64,000 nt of DNA from Porcincola sp945869225. Lineage in GTDB: Bacteria; Bacillota; Clostridia; Lachnospirales; Lachnospiraceae. The stretch spans positions 1-64,000 of the forward strand of contig NZ_JBQKGW010000015.1 of assembly GCF_052118625.1 (NCBI RefSeq), in the 5' to 3' direction. Position numbers and translations under genes: made by a program. The notes below the pieces were generated by a model. It was not told the DNA's origin and ran no database searches. It saw only the letters and a program-made list of their open reading frames with translations. Of this stretch, positions 57,089 through 64,000 are shown one piece after another (the first letter of the stretch is position 1; every line of letters starts with the position of its first letter).

Positions 57089-58222
57089 ATGCTGGATGAG
57101 GGAATGGTCAGACAGATGCCGAAGCTGGGATTCGGACTGATGCGTCTGCCGAGGGCAGACGAGGAAAAGGACATCATCGATCTTGAACAGACAAAGAGAA
57201 TGGTCGATGCATTCATGAGGGCGGGGCTGAAGTATTTTGACAGTGCCTATGTTTATAACGGAAGCGAGGAAGCGGCGAGAAGGGCGCTGACAGAACGGTA
57301 CCCGCGCGACAGCTTCTACATCACCTCGAAGCTGAATGTCAATGCTTCCTATATACATAATGAAGCGGAGGCGAAGGCGGAGTTTGACGAATCGCTGCGA
57401 CGCGAGGGGGTTGATTACTTTGATTTCTACCTGCTTCATGCGCTGGGAAGCGGAAATATTCAGAAGTTTGACGACTGGCACCTGTGGGAGTTTTTAAGGG
57501 AGAAGAAGGCGGAGGGGAAGATCCGCCACTATGGTTTCTCCTTTCACGACACACCTGAGGTGCTCGACGAGCTGCTGACGAAGCATCCGGATGTCGAGTT
57601 TGTCCAGCTTCAGATCAACTATGCAGACTGGGAGAATCCGCGTGTGCAGTCCAGAGGCTGCTATGAGACCGCCGTCAGGCATCACAAGCCGGTCATCGTG
57701 ATGGAGCCGGTCAAGGGCGGGACTCTGGCCAGTCCGCCGAAGGCCGCAAGAGAAATGATGAAGGCGGCAGATCCGGAGGCCAGCTATGCATCGTGGGCGA
57801 TCCGGTTCGCAGCCAGTCTGCCGGGCGTCATGGTGGTGCTTTCCGGGATGTCCGACGAGAAACAGACAGCAGATAACATATCCTATATGAAAAACTTCCA
57901 GCCGCTCAGCGAAAAAGAACAGGAGGTCATCCGGAGCGTACAGAAGATCCTCGCCGAGATCGATCAGATCCCGTGTACCGCCTGCCGCTACTGCGTGGCG
58001 GGCTGCCCGAAAAAAATCAATATTCCGGGCATATTCAGCGCGATGAACCTGCAGCTGGTCTACGATAACCATGCATCCGCGGTGAGAAATTATACTTTTT
58101 CTACAGGGGAAGGCCATGGAAAGGCATCAGACTGCATCCATTGCGGCCAGTGTGCAAGACAGTGCCCGCAGCACATTCAGATTCCGGAATGGATGGACAA
58201 AATCGCAGCGGTGCTGGAGTAA
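57089..58222 (+). CDS. Aldo/keto reductase with C-terminal ferredoxin-like domain
   Basis: A 377-residue cytoplasmic protein. Residues 1-280 form an AKR barrel (GFGLMRLPR, DSAYVYNGSEEAARRAL with the catalytic Asp/Tyr, YFDFYLLHAL). The C-terminal part has two [4Fe-4S] motifs, CTACRYCVAGCP and CIHCGQCARQCP. This clostridial-type fusion is common in anaerobes and may link NAD(P)H and Fe-S electron transfer; the substrate is unknown. GAGGAGGAA precedes the ATG. Confidence 0.9.
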   Translation: MLDEGMVRQMPKLGFGLMRLPRADEEKDIIDLEQTKRMVDAFMRAGLKYFDSAYVYNGSEEAARRALTERYPRDSFYITSKLNVNASYIHNEAEAKAEFDESLRREGVDYFDFYLLHALGSGNIQKFDDWHLWEFLREKKAEGKIRHYGFSFHDTPEVLDELLTKHPDVEFVQLQINYADWENPRVQSRGCYETAVRHHKPVIVMEPVKGGTLASPPKAAREMMKAADPEASYASWAIRFAASLPGVMVVLSGMSDEKQTADNISYMKNFQPLSEKEQEVIRSVQKILAEIDQIPCTACRYCVAGCPKKINIPGIFSAMNLQLVYDNHASAVRNYTFSTGEGHGKASDCIHCGQCARQCPQHIQIPEWMDKIAAVLE

Positions 58223-58334
58223 ACGGGACGTCCGCAGCGAAATTCCACAGACACAGCAGGCTCAGGATATGCAGACAGACTGGCAGGGGCAGCTATCTTG
58301 CATTTTAGAAGTACAGGAGTAAGGGAAAGACTGG

Positions 58335-58362
58335 TTGCCACATTTTTATTTTGCTATATAAT
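58335..58362 (+). promoter_or_regulatory. Promoter of thrS
   Basis: TTGCCA at 58335-58340, 16-base spacer, TATAAT at 58357-58362. The leader to 58419 is too short for a T-box and has no GGTGG-type antiterminator sequence. Confidence 0.65.
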
Positions 58363-58419
58363 GAAACACTGTAAAGGAAAAAGGATCCTGGTTGGGTTCA
58401 AATTGAAAGGAGTTCTGTT

Positions 58420-60303
58420 ATGGATAAGGAACAGTATCTTGCGGTATACCGCCACTCCCTTGCCCATGTGCTGGCGAAGGCTGTGATTGAGATCTACGGG
58501 AAAGACGTTCAGTATGCGATCGGACCGCAGATCGAGGATGGCGCGTACTATGACTTTGTGCTTCCGGCAGGAAAGTCGATCACCGAGGCGGATTTCACAA
58601 CGATCGAGAACAAGATGCATGAGATCCTGAAGAGAAAGGAAGACTGGACCTGCAGGGAGGTCAGCCGCGCGGAGGCGCTTGAGCTCTTCAAGAATCAGAA
58701 GTTCAAGACCGAGCTGATTGAGGACCTTCCGGAAGACGAAAAGATCACTGTTTACTATACCGGGGATGACTATGTCGACCTGTGCCGCGGACCGCATGTG
58801 TCCAACTCACAGGAGCTTCTGAGTGCAGCGTTCAAGATTCACTCCACCTCCATGGCGTACTGGAGAGGGGACGAGAAGCGTGACAAGCTGCAGAGAGTCT
58901 ACCTGTATGCGTTTCCGTCGAAAGACGAGCTCAAGGCGCACCTCAAGATGATCGAGGAAGCGAAGGAGCGTGATCACCGCAAGATCGGCACGCAGCTCGA
59001 GCTCTTCATGTTCAACGAGACCGCTCCGGGAATGCCGTACTGGCTGCCGAGAGGGTGGCAGATGTACCAGGCGCTCATGAAGTACAGCCGTCAGATCCAG
59101 AGAAAGCATGGCTATACCGAGATCGCGGCGCCGCTGATCAACAACAAGCGCCTGTGGCTTGTGAGCGGGCACTGGGCACACTATCTGAACAACATGTTCA
59201 TCGTGCCGGGTGTCGACGGGTACACGAAGGCGGATGTCGATGTCGATGAGCTGGTCGCGGATCTGAAGGATCCGGACGCAGAGACCTCCAAGACAAAGAT
59301 CGAAGCTGGGTCTGTGGTTTACAACCGCGAGAATCCGGACACGATGGCTGCCAAGCCGATGAACTGCCCGAACGCCATGCTCACCTACAAGAGAAAGACC
59401 CGCTCCTACAAGGAGCTGCCAATTCGCTATGGCGAGTACGATGTTCTTCACCGCAAGGAGAAGTCCGGACAGCTGAACGGCCTGCTCCGTGTGCAGGAGT
59501 TCCGTCAGGACGATTGCCATACCTTCGTCATGGAGTCCCAGATCAAGGATGAGATCGCGGACATCATCTCCATCGCGGACGAGGTCTACAAGACCTTCGG
59601 CGTCAGCTACCGGGCAGAGCTTTCCACAAGACCGGATGATTTCATGGGAGACATCGAGGTCTGGAATCAGGCGGAAGCGGATTTGCGCGAGATCCTGGAT
59701 GAGAAGTACGGGAAGGGCGGCTACGAGGTCAATGAAGGGGACGGCGCGTTCTACGGTCCGAAGATTGACCTTCAGATCAAGGACGCCATCGGAAGAGAAT
59801 GGCAGTGCGGTACCATCCAGCTGGACTTCCAGCTTCCGCACAACTTTGGCCTGACCTACACGGCGGAGGATGGCTCCAGTCAGATGCCGGTTGTCATCCA
59901 CAGGGCAATCTACGGTTCGCTTGAGCGTTTCATCGGAATCATCATCGAGAACTTCAAGGGGAACTTCCCGTTCTGGCTGTCCCCGATGCAGGTCGGTATC
60001 GTTCCGATCCGTCCGGAGCACAACGCCTATGCGAAGAAGATTGAGGATCTGCTTGTTGACAGAGGAATCCGTGTGGAGGCCGACTACAACGACATCAACA
60101 TGAAGACCAAGATCAAGACCTTCCACAACTACAGGGATCCGTACATCCTGGTCCTTGGCGACAAGGAAGCGGCGGAGAACACCGTCTCCATCAACATCAG
60201 AGGCAACAAGAAGCTGAATGATGTGCCGGTGGAGAAGTTCCTTGAGCTCTGCGACCGGATGAACAAGACACACTGCCTAGACATCATCGATACGCTGGAC
60301 TGA
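58420..60303 (+). CDS. thrS: Threonyl-tRNA synthetase lacking the TGS domain
   Basis: A 627-residue class II synthetase. It starts directly at the editing domain (YRHSLAHVLAKAVIEIYG, the H-x-x-x-H motif) with no N-terminal TGS domain. The frame upstream meets a stop before any other start. The catalytic core has KPMNCPNAML (zinc Cys), RVQEFRQDDCHTF (motif 2), VIHRAIYGSLERFIGI and the C-terminal anticodon-binding domain (RVEADYNDINMKTKIK). Length is near normal only because an acidic insert of about 40 residues (roughly 262-305) lies between motif 1 and the zinc Cys. AAGGAG precedes the ATG. Confidence 0.93.
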   Translation: MDKEQYLAVYRHSLAHVLAKAVIEIYGKDVQYAIGPQIEDGAYYDFVLPAGKSITEADFTTIENKMHEILKRKEDWTCREVSRAEALELFKNQKFKTELIEDLPEDEKITVYYTGDDYVDLCRGPHVSNSQELLSAAFKIHSTSMAYWRGDEKRDKLQRVYLYAFPSKDELKAHLKMIEEAKERDHRKIGTQLELFMFNETAPGMPYWLPRGWQMYQALMKYSRQIQRKHGYTEIAAPLINNKRLWLVSGHWAHYLNNMFIVPGVDGYTKADVDVDELVADLKDPDAETSKTKIEAGSVVYNRENPDTMAAKPMNCPNAMLTYKRKTRSYKELPIRYGEYDVLHRKEKSGQLNGLLRVQEFRQDDCHTFVMESQIKDEIADIISIADEVYKTFGVSYRAELSTRPDDFMGDIEVWNQAEADLREILDEKYGKGGYEVNEGDGAFYGPKIDLQIKDAIGREWQCGTIQLDFQLPHNFGLTYTAEDGSSQMPVVIHRAIYGSLERFIGIIIENFKGNFPFWLSPMQVGIVPIRPEHNAYAKKIEDLLVDRGIRVEADYNDINMKTKIKTFHNYRDPYILVLGDKEAAENTVSINIRGNKKLNDVPVEKFLELCDRMNKTHCLDIIDTLD

Positions 60304-60308
60304 TAATC

Positions 60309-60350
60309 AAAAGCCATCCGCTGAGGTATAATCAGCGGATGGCTTTTTTT
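60309..60350. terminator. Terminator between thrS and the convergent radical-SAM gene
   Basis: AAAAGCCATCCGCTGA (60309-60324) pairs perfectly with TCAGCGGATGGCTTTT (60332-60347), with a T run to 60350 and A residues on the left, so it can work in both directions. Confidence 0.92.
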
Positions 60351-60368
60351 ATGCACTTCGCGCACATT

Positions 60369-61352
60369 TTATTCCCGGTCTGCATTCCGGATGGCGGCAC
60401 TCAGTGTATTCAATACTTTTTTCTTGTCGGCGCTCCAGAGCGGCGCAATCAAGAGTGCCTTCGGGCCGTCTCCGGTGAGGCGGTGGATGACCATTTCTCT
60501 GGGAAGAATCTTCAGACAGGAAAGGATGATCCGGCAGTATTCTTCAAGGCTGAGGATGTGGAAGGGCGTTTCCTGATATTCCTGTGCAAGCTGGGTACCC
60601 CGGAGCACATGGAGAAGCTGGAGTTTGATGCCGTCTGTGCGGACGCCGTCCGGACAGGCAGGTGCAGCGAAGTGGTCTCCGAAGGCTGCCTCTGACACTC
60701 CGGCGCTGCGGCAGCGCAGAAACAGATCGCTCACATGCCGGACGGTCCGGAGCATGTCTGCTTCATCCTCACCGGGAAGCCCCAGAATGACATGGACGAT
60801 GACGGTCAGGCCGGCTTCTTTCAGCCGGCGGTAGGCGTCGTCAAAGACCTTCAGGGCATATTCCCTGTGGATTCGCTGTGCGGTCTGATCGCTGGCGGTC
60901 TGAAGCCCCAGTTCCACCCAGACGGGCTTGATCCGGTTCAGCTCTCTGAGCATCCGGATCTGATCGTTTCCGAGACAGTCAGGCCGGGTACCGATGGAGA
61001 GAATGCAGATTTCCGGCCGCCGGATGGTTTCCTGATAGAGCGCGCGGAGTCTGTCGACATCGCCGTAGGTGTTGGTGTAGGACTGAAAGTATGCAATATA
61101 CAGCCGTTTTTCTTCCGGGATCGAGGATGGAATTTTCTGGTCCACCCGCCGTTTTGCAAAGCGGATCTGCTCTTCAACAGGCAGGAGCGGGGAGGCGAAT
61201 TCTCCGGATCCGCCGTTTGAGCAGAATGTGCAGCCTCCTGTCCCAAGCGTGCCGTCTCTGTTCGGGCAGCTGCAGCCCGACTGAAGGGACAGTCTGTATA
61301 TTTTCTGACCATAGGTTTCTTTCAGGACGTCTGAAACACTCCGAACTTCCAA
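60369..61352 (-). CDS. Radical SAM protein, TIGR01212/YhcC family
   Basis: A 327-residue radical SAM protein. The cluster cysteines are Cys29, Cys41 and Cys44 (CPNRDGTLGTGGCTFC), the widely spaced pattern of the YhcC/TIGR01212 family, which is related to Elp3/MiaB-like enzymes and of unknown reaction. Other conserved parts are AYFQSYTNTYGD, SIGTRPDCL, VELGLQTA and HVILGLPGE. It starts at TTG 61352, with AAAGGAGAG about 9 bases upstream; no ATG is available in the conserved region. Confidence 0.88.
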   Translation of the reverse strand: MEVRSVSDVLKETYGQKIYRLSLQSGCSCPNRDGTLGTGGCTFCSNGGSGEFASPLLPVEEQIRFAKRRVDQKIPSSIPEEKRLYIAYFQSYTNTYGDVDRLRALYQETIRRPEICILSIGTRPDCLGNDQIRMLRELNRIKPVWVELGLQTASDQTAQRIHREYALKVFDDAYRRLKEAGLTVIVHVILGLPGEDEADMLRTVRHVSDLFLRCRSAGVSEAAFGDHFAAPACPDGVRTDGIKLQLLHVLRGTQLAQEYQETPFHILSLEEYCRIILSCLKILPREMVIHRLTGDGPKALLIAPLWSADKKKVLNTLSAAIRNADRE

Positions 61353-61615
61353 TTTCTTTCTCTCCTTTTTCAGACTTTATTTTTTGAACCTGACGCTCTT
61401 ATTATGAAAGGATCAGTCTGTCTTTTCAAGGCGCCGGAGCGGCGGGGATATGAACCGCGGGATTGATTCAGAGCCTGTTCAGCGGTACACTCGTGTCAGA
61501 CTGCCTGGACCGGCGAACCTTAAGCTGGCGGCGATAAAGGCTGGTGGGAGTGAAAGACGGACCGCTTCAGAGTCCGGAGAAACCACAGGAACAGAAACAA
61601 CGAAGGGGAATGGGC

Positions 61616-61855
61616 ATGCGGTACCAGGTTGAAGATATTTTGGAAGCGGACTTTGGCTGCGAGGAACGGGAGGAAGGAGCCCCTCTTCTGTGCTGTCTTG
61701 TGCTGTCGGCAGACGGGAAACGGATATACCGGAATATTCCGGATGAACTGGCCAGAAAGTGCGCGCTGACAAAAGGAATGGTGCTGACAGAGGAGGAGCT
61801 GCGAGGGCTTGAGACAGGGACAGCGCCGGGAATGAATCAATCAGTCCAGTCCTGA
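61616..61855 (+). CDS. Small acidic protein of unknown function
   Basis: A 79-residue acidic protein that I do not recognise. It has no signal peptide or helix of membrane length. The middle reads LLCCLVLSADGKRIYRNIPD, followed by a short helix (ELARKCALTKG). AAGGGG lies about 8 bases before the ATG. It is 55 bases ahead of the GNAT-Tag gene on the same strand and could be co-transcribed with the repair genes. The 263-bp gap upstream (61353-61615) shows no other gene. Confidence 0.55.
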   Translation: MRYQVEDILEADFGCEEREEGAPLLCCLVLSADGKRIYRNIPDELARKCALTKGMVLTEEELRGLETGTAPGMNQSVQS

Positions 61856-61910
61856 CAGGTGTCAGAGCGATAAGACGCGGGCAGAGAGAAAAATGGAGAG
61901 AGCAATCGAT

Positions 61911-63017
61911 ATGAAGTGGACGATCAGAAAAACCGGAGAGATGGACCTGCCGGAGGTTCTTGCGATCTACAGACACGCGAGAGTTTTTATGAAGGAACAC
62001 GGAAATCCGAGGCAGTGGGGCGATCAGTGGCCGCCTGAGGCGCTGATCCGGGAGGATATCCGGGGAGGAAAAAGCTACGTCTGCGAGGCGGATGGGAAGG
62101 TTGAGGCGACATTTTTCTATGACGAGGGGGAGGCGGTGGAACCGGCATACTCGGTTATAGACGGGAGCTTCACAGGACCGGCGCGGTACGGGGTCGTGCA
62201 CAGGATTGCAGTCTCCGACAATGGTCATGGCGCCGGCTCTTTCTGCGTGAACTGGGCGGTGTCCCGGTGCGGAAACCTCCGGATCGATACACATCCGGAT
62301 AACCGTGTGATGCAGCATATGCTCCAGAAAAATGGTTTCCGGTACTGCGGAATCGTCCATATTCCGGAGGACGATGATCCGAGATATGCTTATGAAAAGG
62401 TCGTGCGCTGCGGGGAGAGCTATTATCTGAAGAACGAACGCCTGACGCGATATCATGATGAGGAGTGGGGGAAGCCTGAGCATGACGAGCAGAAGCTCTA
62501 TGAGATGTTTGTCCTGGAGCTTTTTCAGGCAGGTGTTTCATGGGAACTTCTGCTCAGAAAGCGGGAGAATTTCCGAAACGCATTTGACAGCTTTGACGCA
62601 GAAAAAATCGCGGCGTACGGACCGGAAAAGATTGACGCGCTGATGCAGGATCCGGGCATCATCCGGAACCGCAGGAAGATTGAAGCAGCCATCGCAAATG
62701 CTCGTGTCGTGCTGAAGCTAAGGGAAGAGTTTGGGTCATTTTCAAATTACCTCTGGCATTTTACGGAAAACCGGAGTATCCCGGAGCGAATGGACGCTGT
62801 GACCGACCGGCTGAGTGATGATGTGTCGAAGGATATGAAAAAGAGGGGGATCCGCTTCGCCGGCTCGGTGACGGTTTTCTCTTTTCTTCAGGCGGTCGGC
62901 ATTCTCTACTGTCACAGTCCGAAGTGCTTCTGCTTTCACAGAGACCACGCAGAGACATTTGCGCAGAACCACTATCAGCCGGGAGAACGCGTGTCAGGCG
63001 GGAGAAACGACAGATGA
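61911..63017 (+). CDS. GNAT acetyltransferase fused to DNA-3-methyladenine glycosylase I (Tag-like)
   Basis: Two enzymes in 368 residues. Residues 1-162 form a GNAT acetyltransferase (HRIAVSDNGHGAGSF for acetyl-CoA, then IDTHPDNRVMQHMLQKNGF). From about residue 165 the chain becomes a Tag-type 3-methyladenine glycosylase: CGESYYLKNERLTRYHDEEW, LFQAGVSWELLLRKR, DAEKIAAYG and the C-terminal YCHSPKCFCFHRDH region where Tag holds its zinc. The usual C-G-W-C start is degenerate. The ATG at 61911 has GGAGAG 10 bases upstream; an ATG at 61893 is also possible. It overlaps the next glycosylase gene by four bases. Confidence 0.85.
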   Translation: MKWTIRKTGEMDLPEVLAIYRHARVFMKEHGNPRQWGDQWPPEALIREDIRGGKSYVCEADGKVEATFFYDEGEAVEPAYSVIDGSFTGPARYGVVHRIAVSDNGHGAGSFCVNWAVSRCGNLRIDTHPDNRVMQHMLQKNGFRYCGIVHIPEDDDPRYAYEKVVRCGESYYLKNERLTRYHDEEWGKPEHDEQKLYEMFVLELFQAGVSWELLLRKRENFRNAFDSFDAEKIAAYGPEKIDALMQDPGIIRNRRKIEAAIANARVVLKLREEFGSFSNYLWHFTENRSIPERMDAVTDRLSDDVSKDMKKRGIRFAGSVTVFSFLQAVGILYCHSPKCFCFHRDHAETFAQNHYQPGERVSGGRNDR

Positions 63018-63961
63018 TCATTGAAATAGAGGATGATTTCAGCCTTGGGAAAATGGCGGACTGCGGGCAGTGTTTCCGGGCCGTCTGCCTCCCGGACGGG
63101 AGCTATCGGTTCATCAGCCGAGAAAACGTTCTGAATATCAGGGAACAGGCCCCTCATCAGTTTCAGGTTTCCTGCTCTGAGGAGGCGTGGGAGAAATTCT
63201 GGAGAGATTACTTTGATCTGTCCAGGACATACAGCCGGATCAGGGAAGACCTTCTTATGCAGCTCAGCGGAGAAGGGGAGACCCCTTTCGGACAGACACC
63301 GCGCGGCGTGTCAGAGGGAGATGCCGCCACAGAAGCAGCCTGCAGGCAGGACGGCGCAGACTCCGTAGAACGATGTATGCCGGGGCCGGACGTGGTCTCA
63401 GATGCTGCGGTCCGGTTCCTGACACAGGCGGAGCAGGCGGGCAGGGGGCTGCGGATTCTCCGGCAGGATCCGTGGGAGATGCTGATCACTTTCATCCTCT
63501 CGCAGCGCAAGAACATCCCGGCGATTCGGTCGGCAGTTGAGAAGCTGGCGATGTTATACGGACATCCGGTGAAGGAGATGCTGTTTACCTTTCCGTCTCC
63601 GGAAGAACTGGGAAGAGCATCGGAGGCAGATCTGCGGGCAGCAGGGCTTGGATACCGTGCACCGTATGTGAAGGATGCAGCGGACAAGGTGCTGTCAGGA
63701 GAACTCGATCTTGAAACACTGGAAAAGCTGGATGATGAGTCGCTGTTTGAAAAACTGATGACCGTGAAGGGCGTCGGAAAGAAGGTCGCCAACTGTATCT
63801 GCCTGTTCGGTTTTGGCAGAACATCCAGAGCTCCGGTTGACGTCTGGATCGAACGGGCAGTCAGTCTGTGCGGCGGGGTGGATCCCTTTCCGGCATTCGG
63901 GGAATATGCAGGCATCATGCAGCAGTACGCCTTCTACTACATGACACACCAGAAGGTTTGA
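63014..63961 (+). CDS. OGG1-type 8-oxoguanine DNA glycosylase
   Basis: A 315-residue base-excision enzyme. The N-terminal OGG domain has MADCGQCFRAVCLPDGSY, and the HhH-GPD core has DPWEMLITFILSQRKN, LGYRAPYVKDAA, VKGVGKKVANCICLFGFGR (catalytic Lys257) and APVDVWI (Asp276). Residues about 85-135 are a polar insert not typical of the family. It starts in an ATGA overlap with the GNAT-Tag gene, so the two DNA glycosylases are translated together: alkylation and oxidation repair in one unit. The last 39 bases of the window show nothing further. Confidence 0.9.
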   Translation: MIIEIEDDFSLGKMADCGQCFRAVCLPDGSYRFISRENVLNIREQAPHQFQVSCSEEAWEKFWRDYFDLSRTYSRIREDLLMQLSGEGETPFGQTPRGVSEGDAATEAACRQDGADSVERCMPGPDVVSDAAVRFLTQAEQAGRGLRILRQDPWEMLITFILSQRKNIPAIRSAVEKLAMLYGHPVKEMLFTFPSPEELGRASEADLRAAGLGYRAPYVKDAADKVLSGELDLETLEKLDDESLFEKLMTVKGVGKKVANCICLFGFGRTSRAPVDVWIERAVSLCGGVDPFPAFGEYAGIMQQYAFYYMTHQKV

Positions 63962-64000
63962 CGGGGAGAGACCTCAGTCCCAGCATCGGTGGAGAATGTC

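Noticed and set aside
58223..58419. T-box riboswitch upstream of thrS
   Set aside because: The leader after the promoter is about 55 bases and lacks a specifier stem, the GGTGG bulge and any terminator.

Overview
The window looks like chromosome from an anaerobic Bacillota, most likely class Clostridia and probably a Lachnospiraceae relative. The inference rests on strong Gram-positive ribosome binding sites with some TTG/GTG starts, an Rnf-type electron transport locus, radical-SAM and ferredoxin-type enzymes, Na/phosphate transporters with PhoU tails, a MocR regulator, and secreted proteins carrying Thr/Glu/Ala-rich linkers. There are no rRNA, tRNA, CRISPR or prophage genes. The only mobile-element trace is a transposase N-terminus cut by the left edge.

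Layout. 0-3.5 kb: transposase fragment, GPH-family sugar symporter, GT2-GtrA glycosyltransferase, nitroreductase. 4.0-16.8 kb: one long probable operon, opp peptide ABC transporter (SBP, two permeases, two ATPases), then a GH29 fucosidase, a DeoR regulator, CutC, a 921-aa transglutaminase-like protein and an M28 peptidase. 16.9-21.9 kb: alpha/beta hydrolase, MocR regulator, Na/Pi cotransporter-PhoU protein, HD-domain protein. 22.0-30.2 kb: a redox locus. A leftward group (ApbE flavin transferase, NusG-II protein, Gx transporter) diverges from rnfC-rnfD-rnfE-rnfA and a triple-domain lipoprotein. 30.5-33.1 kb: ArsR/CadC-type repressor, free-standing HMA metal chaperone and Zn/Cd-type P-ATPase. 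33.4-39.2 kb: YczE-like membrane protein, 2-hydroxyacid dehydrogenase, aminotransferase, polar amino-acid ABC transporter. 39.5-40.7 kb: UPF0340 protein and Maf. 40.8-50.5 kb: a phosphate island with PhoR-like kinase, second Na/Pi cotransporter, pstS-C-A-B-phoU and an exported purple-acid-type phosphatase. 50.7-56.2 kb: YibE/F, an SPFH protein paired with a ribbon-helix-helix protein, an MBOAT/SGNH acylation pair. 56.2-64 kb: PhoB-like regulator, aldo/keto reductase, threonyl-tRNA synthetase, radical-SAM protein, and a repair pair (GNAT-Tag fusion and OGG-type glycosylase).

The most unusual part is 22-30 kb. The Rnf-like operon has no rnfG or rnfB. The homologues of RnfA and RnfE have lost three of the four cysteines that hold the intramembrane [2Fe-2S] centre in canonical Rnf/Nqr. 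RnfD carries a 132-residue insertion of six 66-bp repeats directly before its flavinylation motif, and a second candidate motif. The next gene encodes a lipoprotein whose three repeated domains each end in DAKSGATP, which fits the D-x-x-[ST]-[GAS]-A-T pattern recognised by ApbE. With apbE, NusG-II and Gx genes next door, I infer a modified NADH-linked electron export chain that delivers electrons to a surface flavo-lipoprotein. This is a hypothesis from sequence.

Other points of note are TTTACA-type Pho boxes at several phosphate genes, a GTGC-GGR-GYAC hairpin repeat found three times directly after terminators, and clear operators at the ArsR and SPFH promoters.
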